From assembly GCA_031263685.1 (NCBI GenBank), contig JAISFI010000071.1, forward strand, positions 1 through 37,612: a stretch of DNA of 37,612 nucleotides, given 5' to 3'. The notes under the pieces were generated by a model. It did not search any database, was not told where the DNA came from, and saw only the letters and a list, made by a program, of their open reading frames with translations. How positions within the stretch are numbered: the stretch's first letter is position 1; the number at the start of each line of letters is the position of its first letter. The stretch comes from Dysgonamonadaceae bacterium. GTDB lineage: Bacteria; Bacteroidota; Bacteroidia; Bacteroidales; Azobacteroidaceae. Shown here in pieces: positions 1 to 9,890 of the stretch. The position numbers were made by a program, and so were the translations under genes.

Positions 1-13
1 AGCAATCCAACGC

Positions 14-958
14 TTAATTACTCACAAACAATTTACAATCACTCTTCCCCTGCGTCGAAAAAATAGACACAACATAAACTCCATTCGGCAAATGAATTGG
101 ATATTCGTTCCTTTCCGCCGAAAAACGTGCCGCACCGAGCTTAGACACTAAACGTCCGGTCATATCAAAGACGCTGACAACGGCCTCGTCCGACACCGTC
201 GAAGAGATTATAAGCCTGCTATCCGTATAATACACGCGGAACGGATCACGACCGGCCGCCGGATTTCCATCCAAGCCTGTCGACCGTTCTCTTTTAACCC
301 CTATATTATCGATATAACACACATATCTTGATTGCAGCGTAACATTGCTGCCATACGTCGGCAAAATGGCAAATCCCAGTATCCCGGATGCTAATTTGTT
401 CACGTTCGCCTGCGAAAACTTCGATTCATTTACCGCTACCCGATAGTCTATCCATTCGCCACCGGTTGTAAAAGGCTGTACCGACCCGTTGAACGTAAGC
501 ACAACACCATCGTCTTCCTTATGATCTTTGATTGTATTGAAGTACGTCAACAATTTAACGCGAATCTCCTGCGAAGTAGCCGATGAAGCGCTATAACTCG
601 CATCTGCTGCCTGCCCGATAACACTTGCCGGCTGATATACCTGAAACCGGATTGTATCTATATCCTCAAGATACAGCGCTGACGGAAACCGTATCTTCAA
701 TCCATAATTACGTGCTTCAAGCGATGTATATCGAAGTACTTTCGACGATGGGTTCCGGACATCGATCAACGGATTATCGACCGTTTCATGCGAATATTGC
801 CACCGGGGGTAGTAATTTACGTTCGCATTGTTCCCATACCGGAACACATAAGGTGTAGTATCGAATGTTTCAAAATCGGCTACAAAATTACCCTGTCCAT
901 GCAAAAGGCAAACACCTGCCAATAGGCTAACTACCATTGTAAAAATAATCTTTTTCAT
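14..958 (-). CDS. T9SS-sorted secreted protein, jelly-roll-like
   Basis: 314 residues. An N-terminal signal peptide (MKKIIFTMVVSLLAGVCLLHGQ) sends it through Sec. The last ~75 residues (motifs VSVFDMTGRLVSKL and LPNGVYVVSIFS, ending KLFVSN) are a typical type A T9SS sorting domain, so it should be secreted or attached to the cell surface. The middle (about 25-225) is rich in beta-strand patterns such as DTIRFQVYQPAS and YVCYIDNIGVKR, resembling a carbohydrate-binding-module or jelly-roll fold. No catalytic motif is visible. It diverges from the PUL that begins at 1155, and a role in binding the same polysaccharide is inference. Sorting tail confident; function unknown. Confidence 0.8.
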   Translation of the reverse strand: MKKIIFTMVVSLLAGVCLLHGQGNFVADFETFDTTPYVFRYGNNANVNYYPRWQYSHETVDNPLIDVRNPSSKVLRYTSLEARNYGLKIRFPSALYLEDIDTIRFQVYQPASVIGQAADASYSASSATSQEIRVKLLTYFNTIKDHKEDDGVVLTFNGSVQPFTTGGEWIDYRVAVNESKFSQANVNKLASGILGFAILPTYGSNVTLQSRYVCYIDNIGVKRERSTGLDGNPAAGRDPFRVYYTDSRLIISSTVSDEAVVSVFDMTGRLVSKLGAARFSAERNEYPIHLPNGVYVVSIFSTQGKSDCKLFVSN

Positions 959-978
959 ACGTATAAATTTCTATGACA

Positions 979-986
979 CAAATATA
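979..986 (-). promoter_or_regulatory. Possible -7 box for the leftward T9SS gene
   Basis: On the minus strand this reads TATATTTG, matching the Bacteroidota -7 consensus TAnnTTTG, about 20 bases before the ATG at 958. I see no clear TTTG -33 box at the expected distance. Confidence 0.4.
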
Positions 987-1046
987 TCTACTTCAACCGA
1001 CATCGACCTGCATTTCCCGTTCAAATAAGATACAAAATCACGCTGT

Positions 1047-1113
1047 CGGAAAAAAACAGTACATTTTTCGGAAAATAGCGGTACATCTTCTCTCATTTTT
1101 CACTCTATTTTTG
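1047..1113 (+). promoter_or_regulatory. Candidate PUL promoter with tandem 22-bp operator repeats
   Basis: Two tandem imperfect 22-bp units occupy 1047-1068 and 1069-1090. Both begin CGGAAAA and contain GTACAT. A -7-like box TATTTTTG follows at 1106-1113. No TTTG -33 box is present; its place is taken by the second repeat. That layout suggests an activator-dependent promoter, as expected for PULs controlled by hybrid two-component or SusR-type regulators. The regulator gene is not in the window. Activator binding is inference. Confidence 0.4.
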
Positions 1114-1154
1114 TGACGGAATTATAATTGTCATATATTTATTGCGAGACGAAC

Positions 1155-2258
1155 ATGAAACAAAAACGTAAAGTCATATTAAACATTTTTTGCAGCACCT
1201 TTTTCTTTCTTGCGGCGCTACCATCTTTAAACGTACAACATGCAAATGCACAAAACGTCGACAACATGTTTCCGAACATCGTCTTTACCCGTACCGAATA
1301 CAATACATGGAAATCGTATATTGAGGCTGATGAATTGTCCGAAGGAAAGATCGTGTATTCCGACATGATACGCTTATTGGCCGTGAGAACCATCCGCGAC
1401 AATATCGTACCTTCGCCGGTTGCCAATCTGGACGTTACAGGCGCTAAGGAAAAGATAGACGATAACATGAAACGTATGCAAGCGCTCTGTTTCCACTATG
1501 CGTTCACCCAAGACGAAACCTGCCTGAATAAAGCCAAAGAATTCTATTTAGCCTGGGCGGCCGTCAACAATGCAAAAGCAGAGAACTCTCCCGGCGAAAC
1601 TGCCTACACACCCGGCATAGAAGCCTATTCGATTATCCGCAACTGCATCGATGCGACCTCACGTGCCAGCATCGACGCATGGATTAGAAAGCGGGCAAAC
1701 GTTGCTAAGGCCGATCGCGTACGCGCCAATAACTGGGAAACAATCCGCCTGCAATTCCTGCTGCATTACGGCTTGATACTTAACGACCAGGCGATTCTCG
1801 ACAGTTTTAAGAGCGGATACGAAGCTTTTATCCCCAAGAATATCTATCCCAACGGTACTACAGAAGATTTACTGGGACGGGATGCTTTCGCTTATCATGC
1901 TTATAACCTGCTGTTTTACGCCCGGATATTGAAAGCGCAAGCCGCTTACTACGGCCCCGAATACGCTCATGCCGAATACATCAAAGAACATCGCTGGGGT
2001 GCATCCATCCAAAAAGCGGTCGATTTCTGGAAACCGTTTCTGCTTTATCCCGACAAATATACCCATACGGAATTTGTCGAATCGGAATGGGCGCCCGATA
2101 AAACCCGAAACGATTACAATAAAACATACAAACCCGGCGAAACAATTTATGTTGTAGAAGAGTTTTACTATATGGACAAAACGCTTTACGAATATATTCG
2201 TAAATACAAAAGCAACACAACATTACCCTGTTGGCTCAGCGCCCTGAGATGGAAATAA
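1155..2258 (+). CDS. Alginate lyase-fold family protein (putative polysaccharide lyase)
   Basis: 367 residues from the ATG at 1155. An upstream in-frame TTG at 1128 would only add a nonapeptide before an already complete signal peptide (MKQKRKVILNIFCSTFFFLA..., cleavage near NA-Q at 32-33). The mature part is helical and fits the (alpha/alpha)n toroid of the alginate lyase/PL5-like superfamily: NNWETIRLQFLLHYG at 192-206 and a GRDAFAYHAYNLLFYARI segment at 241-258 in place of the usual catalytic R...H/Y block. Where PL5 enzymes have Asn-His, this protein has Asn-Asn-Trp, so its substrate or activity may differ. It is the first gene of the PUL, 26 bp before susC1. Its products would be unsaturated uronides, matching GH88 downstream. 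Fold likely; substrate unknown. Confidence 0.65.
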   Translation: MKQKRKVILNIFCSTFFFLAALPSLNVQHANAQNVDNMFPNIVFTRTEYNTWKSYIEADELSEGKIVYSDMIRLLAVRTIRDNIVPSPVANLDVTGAKEKIDDNMKRMQALCFHYAFTQDETCLNKAKEFYLAWAAVNNAKAENSPGETAYTPGIEAYSIIRNCIDATSRASIDAWIRKRANVAKADRVRANNWETIRLQFLLHYGLILNDQAILDSFKSGYEAFIPKNIYPNGTTEDLLGRDAFAYHAYNLLFYARILKAQAAYYGPEYAHAEYIKEHRWGASIQKAVDFWKPFLLYPDKYTHTEFVESEWAPDKTRNDYNKTYKPGETIYVVEEFYYMDKTLYEYIRKYKSNTTLPCWLSALRWK

Positions 2259-2284
2259 ATAAACGATTCAAAATTATATGCGCT

Positions 2285-5200
2285 ATGATAAAACATTTTT
2301 TGAGCACTTATACATTTTTGCTTGTCCTGCTGTTCGCAAGCGCAACAGTGACAAATGCACAACCGTCCGCTCCCAACAATAAGATTCAGGGAGTGGTGTA
2401 CGACTCGCAGGGCGAAACGCTGATCGGCGTATCCATCCTGCTGAAAGGAACAGGTAACGGAACGGTGAGCGACGTAGATGGCCGTTTCTCCATTGCGGCG
2501 CCGCCCGCAAGTCTCCTGGTCTTCTCTTACCTCGGCTATGAGACACAAACAGTCACCGTGCAGGCCGATATGAACAATCTGAAAATCGTCATGCAGGAAA
2601 ACAGCAAAGTCCTGGACGAAGTTGTTGTAGTAGGCTACGGCGTACAGAAAAAGCAGACTGTAACCGGCGCTATTTCTACAATCAAAACAAAGGAACTGAC
2701 CGACATTCCCGTTTCCAACCTCAACAATGCACTGGCTGGAAAAGTACCCGGACTGGTCACCATCCAACCTTCGGGGCGTCCCGGAGAAGACGTCGCCAAC
2801 ATCTACGTGCGCGGACAGTCTACCTGGGTAGATTCCAGTCCGCTGATTATTGTGGATGGCATGGAACGTGAAAGTTTCTCGCAAATCAACCCGAACGAAG
2901 TCGAAAGCATCTCCGTCTTGAAAGATGCTTCCTCTACTGCCGTCTATGGGGTGCGAGGCGCCAATGGCGTTATTCTTTTGACAACCAAACGCGGTGTTGA
3001 AGGAAAACCACGCATCAGCCTCTCGGCCAACTGGGGCCTTCAGCAACCAACGCAAATCCCTGAATTTCTGGATTCCTACCATCAGTTACTCCTGAAGAAA
3101 CAGGCCTACCTCAACGACAATAAAAATCCGGAAGCGGAAGAGCCTGCCTTGCTGAGCAATGAAGCGCTGGAAGGGTTTCGACTGGGAACAGACCCGTACA
3201 AATATCCCAACGTAGTTTGGTATCACGAATTGACCAAAAAGTTCACTCCTCAACAACAATACAGCATCGATGTTTCGGGAGGAACGCCGGTTATCAAATA
3301 CTTCATTTCACTGGGCTACCTCTCGCAGTCGGGTATCTTCAAATACACCAACCTGCAAAAGGATTACCATGCCGACACGTATTATCACCGCTTCAATTTC
3401 CGGTCGAATCTGGATGTAAAAATCAACAAATATCAAACACTTACCACCAATATCAGTGGCCGGATACAGGAGAAAAACGGTTTTCCCAATGTCGACAACC
3501 TGATACAGACGCTGATTGCCAAATCGCCCTATCGGCATCCGATGTTTAATCCCGACGGTACCCTGTCGGCCATTGAGGGCAGCGGAAATCCGATTTCGAA
3601 AATAGCCTATTCCGGTTACGAAAATACGAAAACCAACAACTACGACCTGACAGGCTTGCTGCACAACGACCTGAGCTTTATCACACCCGGACTTTCTTTC
3701 GACGCTTCGGTGTCGTATACGAGCAATGTGGGCGTCCTCAAGAAATACACCGACCAGATAGACACCTACTATTATTCACCGATCACCGGAAAGTATGCGC
3801 AGATTACGGAAGATGAGCCTTTTGCTTACAGCGAAGAACGCTATCCGGAGTCATTCAAACGGGAAAGTCTCCAGTTGAAATTGAATTACAACAAGACCAT
3901 CGCCTCCCTCCACGACTTGAAATTTACAGCCGTATATAATCAGCAAAAAGACTTTTCCAATATCTCCATCCCGAACGTGCTGATGGGATATGCCGGCCGG
4001 GTCGAATACATTTATGCCAATAAGTATATGGGAGAATTTAATGTCGGATACAACGGATCGGAAAACTTCGCCAAAGGGCATCGTTTCGGACTGTTCCCCG
4101 CTTTTTCCGTTGGATATATCATCAGCGAAGAAAAATTCATGGAGCGGATACAGCCCATTCTGCCGTACCTGAAGATACGCGCTTCCGTTGGCTGGGTTGG
4201 AAATGATAAAATAGGCAATAATCAACGCTTCCTGTATCAGGGCGCTTACAATTACTATCCCGCTTCCAACATCAACCAGTCGCAAAACTACATGTTCGGC
4301 ACCAACAATCCGAGCAACTCCGGCGGTATTGCCGAGTTGAGGAGCGAAAACCGGGAATTGACTTGGGAAACTGCCCTGAAACGAAACATCGGTATCGACG
4401 GCAATCTGTTCCAAAACAATCTCCTGTCTTTCAGTTTCGACTACTTTTACGAATACCGCAAAAACATCCTGATGCAGGCGCGGTCACTGATGCAAACAAC
4501 CGGTATTCCTTCGCCCGTCTACAACATCGGAGAGGTAAAGAACTACGGATTTGAAGCCGATTTGACGCATCGCCACAAGATTGCTTCCGTCGAATATTAC
4601 CTGAAAGGTACCTTCAGCTTTGCCCGAAATAAAATCATCAATTACGACGATCCGGGAAAAACGCCCGATTACCAGCGATATGCCGGCTACCGGATTGGGC
4701 AGTTCAGAGGCTATCAGGTAATTGGTTTCTTTGAAAATGAAGACGATATTGCCCGTTCGCCCAGCCAGGCATCATTGGGAGGTCCCATCATTCCCGGCGA
4801 CTTAAAGTATCTCAATTACAACGACAGCGACAACGTTATCGACGATAAGGACATCATCCCCATCGGATATTCCAACATACCGGAAATTACGTTCTCGTTC
4901 ACCCCCGGATTTTCATGGAAAGGATTCGACGCATCCGTCCTCTTTCAAGGCGCAGCACATTCGTCGGTCTTCTTTACTTCCAATGCAGGATATGAATTTG
5001 GAGGCGCAGCCGGTGGCGGACAGGTATCGAAGGTACACCAGAATTACTGGACACCGGAAAACCGCGATGCCGCCTATCCCTCGCTGCACGTCAACACGAA
5101 GCACAGCAACAAAAATCTCAACTCGTTTCATTTGAAAAAAGGAGATTACCTGCGCTTGAAAACCATTCAGATCGGCTACACGCTCCCCAGAGCACAATCG

Positions 5201-5359
5201 CAAAAAATCGGAGCAGAGTTGATACGCATCTTCGCCAGTGGAAGCAACATCTTTACCTGGTCTCACATCGATAACTTCGACCCGGAAGTCATCAAGTCGA
5301 GCGGTGAAGTATATCCGCAGCAAACAGTCTACAACCTTGGTATAAACATCAATTTTTAA
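2285..5359 (+). CDS. SusC/RagA-family TonB-dependent transporter (SusC1)
   Basis: 1024 residues from the ATG at 2285, chosen because a signal peptide (MIKHFLSTYTFLLVLLFASA...NA-Q, 1-26) starts there; earlier in-frame starts would overlap the lyase gene. In order: carboxypeptidase-regulatory-like domain (about 33-105, with GVVYDSQGETLIGVSI and GRFSI), TonB-box-like segment (VLDEVVVVGYG, 109-119), plug domain with the SusC signature (VDGMERE, VESISVLKDASSTAVYGVRGANG, 190-228) and a large outer-membrane beta-barrel to the C-terminal aromatic strand NLGININF. It imports oligosaccharides across the outer membrane using TonB-ExbBD energy. It partners with SusD1, whose ATG begins 4 bases after this stop. 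Full length for the family. Confidence 0.95.
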   Translation: MIKHFLSTYTFLLVLLFASATVTNAQPSAPNNKIQGVVYDSQGETLIGVSILLKGTGNGTVSDVDGRFSIAAPPASLLVFSYLGYETQTVTVQADMNNLKIVMQENSKVLDEVVVVGYGVQKKQTVTGAISTIKTKELTDIPVSNLNNALAGKVPGLVTIQPSGRPGEDVANIYVRGQSTWVDSSPLIIVDGMERESFSQINPNEVESISVLKDASSTAVYGVRGANGVILLTTKRGVEGKPRISLSANWGLQQPTQIPEFLDSYHQLLLKKQAYLNDNKNPEAEEPALLSNEALEGFRLGTDPYKYPNVVWYHELTKKFTPQQQYSIDVSGGTPVIKYFISLGYLSQSGIFKYTNLQKDYHADTYYHRFNFRSNLDVKINKYQTLTTNISGRIQEKNGFPNVDNLIQTLIAKSPYRHPMFNPDGTLSAIEGSGNPISKIAYSGYENTKTNNYDLTGLLHNDLSFITPGLSFDASVSYTSNVGVLKKYTDQIDTYYYSPITGKYAQITEDEPFAYSEERYPESFKRESLQLKLNYNKTIASLHDLKFTAVYNQQKDFSNISIPNVLMGYAGRVEYIYANKYMGEFNVGYNGSENFAKGHRFGLFPAFSVGYIISEEKFMERIQPILPYLKIRASVGWVGNDKIGNNQRFLYQGAYNYYPASNINQSQNYMFGTNNPSNSGGIAELRSENRELTWETALKRNIGIDGNLFQNNLLSFSFDYFYEYRKNILMQARSLMQTTGIPSPVYNIGEVKNYGFEADLTHRHKIASVEYYLKGTFSFARNKIINYDDPGKTPDYQRYAGYRIGQFRGYQVIGFFENEDDIARSPSQASLGGPIIPGDLKYLNYNDSDNVIDDKDIIPIGYSNIPEITFSFTPGFSWKGFDASVLFQGAAHSSVFFTSNAGYEFGGAAGGGQVSKVHQNYWTPENRDAAYPSLHVNTKHSNKNLNSFHLKKGDYLRLKTIQIGYTLPRAQSQKIGAELIRIFASGSNIFTWSHIDNFDPEVIKSSGEVYPQQTVYNLGININF

Positions 5360-5363
5360 CGTC

Positions 5364-7064
5364 ATGCAACACAGAAAAAACAGTTTCCGTTACAGTTTAC
5401 TCCTCCTCATCGTGGGGGTACTGACCTCCTGTGTGGATATTTTCAACGAAAAGCTACTGGAACAAACGCCCGAACAGGACCTGGATTTCGAAAAAGTGTT
5501 TTCCGATTACGAGCAGTTCCGCAAATATGCCGACTATACCTACACATACATGCCCTGCCACCTGGGACGGATGTGGAATTCCCTGAACTGCGCTATCTCG
5601 GACGAGGCCGAAGGCCTGGGTCTGAACAACTGCTCGACCGTCTTCAACAACGGCGCCTGGAGCGGCGCTACCGTTACGGTGGGAAGTTCGATCGAATCGA
5701 ATGCCGCACTCGAACTCGGCGAGCTGTGGAAAAAGCTGTATGCCGGTATTCGACAGGCAAATATGGCATTGGACAATATGGATCGGATTCAAAATTATCC
5801 TTCCGCAACGGTAAAGGAAAGGATACGGGGCGAACTGTATTTCATTCGCGCTTACCTCTATTTTGAGTTAATCAAGCGTTGGGGCGGCGTTCCTGTTTTC
5901 GATAAATCTCTGAACATCAACAACGATGTACTGGATAAACCGCGCGACAGTTACGACCAGTGCGTCCAGTTTATCACCGCCGATTGCGACCGTGCCGCCG
6001 CTATCCTGGCGCCCATCGAAAACATCGAAAACGGACGGGCAACGCAAGGCGCTGCCTTAGCCCTGAAATCGAGAACCCTCCTCTACGCCGCCCGGAAACT
6101 GAACAATCCCGACGAACGGGTCGAAAAGTGGCAAGCCGCTGCCGCTGCCGCAAAAGCCGTCATCGACCTGCAAAAATATTCCCTGCACGGCGATTATGTA
6201 AACCTCTTTTTCGAGCCGGTTTGCAATGAAATCATCCTGAACCGTCCGCGACCGGCGATGAATTTTGAGCAGGGACACACCGACAATTCCAATTTCCTGG
6301 TGCGCTTTATCGTTCCCGAAGGATACAACGGATGGATGGGCACCGGCGTTACCCAAAACCTGGTCGACATGTTTGAAGACAACCGCGGTTATCCGATTCA
6401 CGACGCCGGCAGCAACTACAACCCGGACAAGCCATACGAAAACCGCGATCCGCGTTTCAAGATGACGATCCTCTACAACGACCGCACCTGGCACGACCGG
6501 AAAATGGAATTTTACAGAAACGGACGGGATTACGGCAGCAACTATACCAATCCCCTCGGCTACGGCATTGCCAAGTTCTGGAAAGAATCGCATCAGCGCT
6601 ATCAGCGCACAACGACTTACCTGAATTACATTGTTTTCCGTTATGCCGAAATTCTCCTGAATTTTGCAGAAGCGCAAAATGAAGCAGGAGGTCCGGAAAG
6701 CAATCTGGAAGGTCTTTCCGTTCGGGACGCCCTCTCGCAAGTTCGTGGTCGCGTGGGGCAGGTTCCCGTTCCGGTTGCCGTTTCGGGCACAAAGGAAGCC
6801 ATGCGCGAGCGGATCAAAAACGAGCGCGCCGTAGAACTCTGTTTTGAAGAACAGCGCTGGTATGACGTTATCAGTTGGCATGAAGGCGTTAAATATTTCG
6901 ACAGTACGATTCGGGGCATGAAAATAGAAAAAGAAGGCAACAAATTCACCTACGAAATCTATGATTATGAAAAACGGATATTTAAAGAACACATGCACCG
7001 TTACCCGATTCCAAACGAAGAAATCTATAAAAGTCAATACCTGGAACAAAACCCAGGCTGGTAA
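5364..7064 (+). CDS. SusD/RagB-family outer-membrane lipoprotein (SusD1)
   Basis: 566 residues. The signal peptide ends in a lipobox, LTSC, with the lipidated Cys at 23. The family pattern is clear: an N-terminal TPR-like helical half (LWKKLYAGIRQANMALDNM; ELYFIRAYLYFELIKRWGGVPV) and the C-terminal SusD domain with RYAEILLNFAEAQNEAGG and ERAVELCFEEQRWYDVISW, ending in YPIPNEEI...NPGW. It sits as a lid on SusC1 and captures glycan at the cell surface. It starts 4 bases after the susC1 stop and lies 36 bases before susC2, consistent with one operon. Confidence 0.95.
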   Translation: MQHRKNSFRYSLLLLIVGVLTSCVDIFNEKLLEQTPEQDLDFEKVFSDYEQFRKYADYTYTYMPCHLGRMWNSLNCAISDEAEGLGLNNCSTVFNNGAWSGATVTVGSSIESNAALELGELWKKLYAGIRQANMALDNMDRIQNYPSATVKERIRGELYFIRAYLYFELIKRWGGVPVFDKSLNINNDVLDKPRDSYDQCVQFITADCDRAAAILAPIENIENGRATQGAALALKSRTLLYAARKLNNPDERVEKWQAAAAAAKAVIDLQKYSLHGDYVNLFFEPVCNEIILNRPRPAMNFEQGHTDNSNFLVRFIVPEGYNGWMGTGVTQNLVDMFEDNRGYPIHDAGSNYNPDKPYENRDPRFKMTILYNDRTWHDRKMEFYRNGRDYGSNYTNPLGYGIAKFWKESHQRYQRTTTYLNYIVFRYAEILLNFAEAQNEAGGPESNLEGLSVRDALSQVRGRVGQVPVPVAVSGTKEAMRERIKNERAVELCFEEQRWYDVISWHEGVKYFDSTIRGMKIEKEGNKFTYEIYDYEKRIFKEHMHRYPIPNEEIYKSQYLEQNPGW

Positions 7065-7100
7065 CCGGTTTTCAGTTTTTAACTCTTAGCATATAAATCT

Positions 7101-9878
7101 ATGACTCCTATCAAAAAAATATCCTTTCTGATTTTTATCTCTCTGTTGCCGGCAGGCTTCAGGGGACAGGAAATCGATACCGTAAGCTACGCTGCCGACC
7201 GTACCGGAGAGATCGCTATCGCTTACGGCAAAACGACGAAAGAAGCCGCTGCTTCTGCTCTATCTGCCGTTTACGCTATCGACCTGCAAAAAAATGCAGT
7301 CACTACACTGGAAGAATCCCTGAACGGGACACTCTCCGGCCTGTATTCCGCTAAAAACGGCGGACAAAAATTCGGCGCCCGAAACTACAATTTCTTCATC
7401 CGTGGAAAAGCAACTACCGCCGATGCGTCGCCGCTGATCCTCGTCGATGACGTGGAAGCCAATATTGAACTCCTCGATTTCAATGAGGTGGAAAGCGTAA
7501 ACATCCTGAAAGACGCCTCGGCGCTGGCCATATACGGCATGAGAGGCGCCAATGGCGTGATTCTCATCAAAACCAAACGCGGCTACAATGCACCAAACAC
7601 TGTTAAGCTCGATATCCGGATGGGGATACAAACGCCATTGTCTTGGGGTAAGCGCCTGAATGCTTATGATTATTCCACACTGTACAACGAAGCGCTGACA
7701 AATGATGGAGGCGTTGGAATTTACACTCCGGATGCCTACCTGAACAATTCCAATCCTTACGCCTATCCCGATGTCGATTTCGGCGACCTGTTCCTGAAAC
7801 AGCAGTCGCTTAGCCAGCAATATAACTTTACCGTACAGGGAGGAACTCAAACTGCCCGATACTTCTTTCTGACCGGATATACGAAGCAGGGCGGACTGTT
7901 CGCACTCCCGGACAAACATGACGGGATAAATCAAAAAAGTTATGAACGCTATAACTTCCGTTCAAACATAGACGTAAATTTGGGCGCCGGATTCAACATG
8001 AGTGTCGATGTATCGGCCATCTTCGACTATAACCGTTCGCCGTGGATGAACAGTTCCGGAAATGCCAATGCACTCTCCAATGCACTGGTCAATTTGATTG
8101 TCAACACGCCGGCCAATGCTTTTCCGGTATGGAACGGGGATGGAAGTTTAGGAGGCACCTCCGTTTATCTCAACAATCCGCAAGGCATTTTACAGCGGGG
8201 CGGAACAAGACGGGACGAGCACAAGCTGCTGGCATCGAACGCAAAGATCTCTAAAGATCTTCCTTTCATCACACAGGGACTGAAGGTTTATGCCGTCTAT
8301 CACTTCGAGAATTACAATTCATCCTATAAATCGGCCTACAAGCAGTTTGCCGTATATCACTATAATCCCGCTGCCGACACCTACACCGCCTACGGTACTA
8401 ACGACACGAAAACAACTACTGCCGGAGGACAAACTTCGGAATATTACCGCAACAACAACATTTTCGCCGGACTGGAATACGAGCGAACGTTCAACCGGCA
8501 TCAGGTTGAAGGCCTGGCCTTCTTCAACCGTTCGCAGTCGAGCGTGAGCGGCGACGTGCCCGACTACCACTATCAGGGATGGGCTGCGCGTGCACAGTAC
8601 GGATACGATCACCGCTACTATGCCGAACTCTCGGCGGCCTGCCAGGGTTCAAACCGTTACCGGCACGGCAAGCGGTACGGGTTTTTCCCGGCCATTGGCC
8701 TGTCGTGGGTTTTATCGAACGAAAACTTCCTGCAAAACAGCCCGGCTGTAGATTTTCTGAAGCTGAGAGTCTCGACCGGAATAAACGGAAATGACAAAAC
8801 CCTCGGCAATCGTTTTGCCTGGCGTCAATCCTGGTACACGGGATCGGGCTACGGCTTCGGAAATCCGAATGCCGTGGGCGACGGCTCTTATGAAGGAGCG
8901 CTGGCCAACGAAAACGCTACCTGGGAAAAAGCAGCGAAAGCGAACGTGGGCATCGACTTCTCGACCCTGGGCGGCGATTTGTCGGCAACGGTCGATTTGT
9001 TTTCCGAAAGAAGAAAGCATATTCCCGTCGAAGAAAGCAGCCAGACACCCTCACTGATTGGTATCGCCCTGCCGCAGGTGAACGAAGGAATCATCACAAA
9101 CAAAGGCGTCGAAGCGGCGCTCAATTACAGCAAGACGACAGGTTTCTGGCGCTTTTCGATTGGCGGAAACTTCCTCTTTGCCCGCAATAAAATCGTCGAC
9201 CTGAAAGAGCCCGATTATTCCTACGACTGGATGTACCGGAAAGGAAATTCCATCAACACGATATACGGACTGGTGGCCGACGGTATTTACCGGACACCGG
9301 AAGAAATCGCCCACGCTTCCAAATCTTCCTACACGACCCTCACGCCGGGCGACATTCGCTATGTGAATCAAAATCCCGGCGATGACGATATTATTAATCA
9401 GGCCGACAGGGTGCCTATCGGCAACGCCTTCCCCGAAATCTTCTATGGCCTGCAGTTGGGCGTTTCTTACAGGAACTTCGACTTTGCCGGCTTCGGAAAA
9501 GGGGTGGCGCGGAGCGACGTTTATTTCAAACCGGAACAGTTTTCGGTCTACGCACGCGACAATCGCTGGCAACCGTCACAGCCTGAAGGGCAACATCCCA
9601 AACTCAGCATCTCCAACGTTCATAACAGCCAGACATCTTCCTTCTGGTTGCAATCGGGCAGCTATTTTCAAATCAGCAGCCTGGAATTGGGCTATACCCT
9701 GCCGCAATCCATACTCAAGAGCCTGTCTATTGCCGGCGTTCGTGTTTACTGTAATGTGAACAACGTATTCACGTTCAGTTCCGAACGCGAAAAGCGCAAT
9801 CCGGAGGCTTTACTGGCAGGATACACGGAATATCCGCTGTTGAGAACGTATCTGTTTGGCATCTCCGTTAAATTATAA
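7101..9878 (+). CDS. SusC/RagA-family TonB-dependent transporter, short N-terminus (SusC2)
   Basis: 925 residues, about 100 shorter than SusC1. After a signal peptide (MTPIKKISFLIFISLLPAGF, cleavage near RG-Q) it goes almost directly to a TonB-box-like stretch (GEIAIAYGKTTKEAAASA) and the plug (SLNGTLSGLYS; FFIRGKATTADASPLILVDDVE; VESVNILKDASALAIYGMRG). The carboxypeptidase-like regulatory domain present in SusC1 is missing. The beta-barrel looks complete to the end (TYLFGISVKL). Such shortened SusC proteins occur in second-pair transporters, but the loss may alter its TonB interaction. Paired with SusD2 12 bases downstream. It probably takes up a second form of the same glycan, by context only. 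Confidence 0.93.
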   Translation: MTPIKKISFLIFISLLPAGFRGQEIDTVSYAADRTGEIAIAYGKTTKEAAASALSAVYAIDLQKNAVTTLEESLNGTLSGLYSAKNGGQKFGARNYNFFIRGKATTADASPLILVDDVEANIELLDFNEVESVNILKDASALAIYGMRGANGVILIKTKRGYNAPNTVKLDIRMGIQTPLSWGKRLNAYDYSTLYNEALTNDGGVGIYTPDAYLNNSNPYAYPDVDFGDLFLKQQSLSQQYNFTVQGGTQTARYFFLTGYTKQGGLFALPDKHDGINQKSYERYNFRSNIDVNLGAGFNMSVDVSAIFDYNRSPWMNSSGNANALSNALVNLIVNTPANAFPVWNGDGSLGGTSVYLNNPQGILQRGGTRRDEHKLLASNAKISKDLPFITQGLKVYAVYHFENYNSSYKSAYKQFAVYHYNPAADTYTAYGTNDTKTTTAGGQTSEYYRNNNIFAGLEYERTFNRHQVEGLAFFNRSQSSVSGDVPDYHYQGWAARAQYGYDHRYYAELSAACQGSNRYRHGKRYGFFPAIGLSWVLSNENFLQNSPAVDFLKLRVSTGINGNDKTLGNRFAWRQSWYTGSGYGFGNPNAVGDGSYEGALANENATWEKAAKANVGIDFSTLGGDLSATVDLFSERRKHIPVEESSQTPSLIGIALPQVNEGIITNKGVEAALNYSKTTGFWRFSIGGNFLFARNKIVDLKEPDYSYDWMYRKGNSINTIYGLVADGIYRTPEEIAHASKSSYTTLTPGDIRYVNQNPGDDDIINQADRVPIGNAFPEIFYGLQLGVSYRNFDFAGFGKGVARSDVYFKPEQFSVYARDNRWQPSQPEGQHPKLSISNVHNSQTSSFWLQSGSYFQISSLELGYTLPQSILKSLSIAGVRVYCNVNNVFTFSSEREKRNPEALLAGYTEYPLLRTYLFGISVKL

Positions 9879-9890
9879 ATTTCTACCCCT

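Noticed and set aside
2186-3082. 298-codon open frame on the minus strand
   Set aside because: Antisense to the N-terminal part of SusC1 with its conserved plug signature.
6057-7049. 330-codon open frame on the minus strand
   Set aside because: Antisense to susD1, which has a lipobox and complete SusD motifs.
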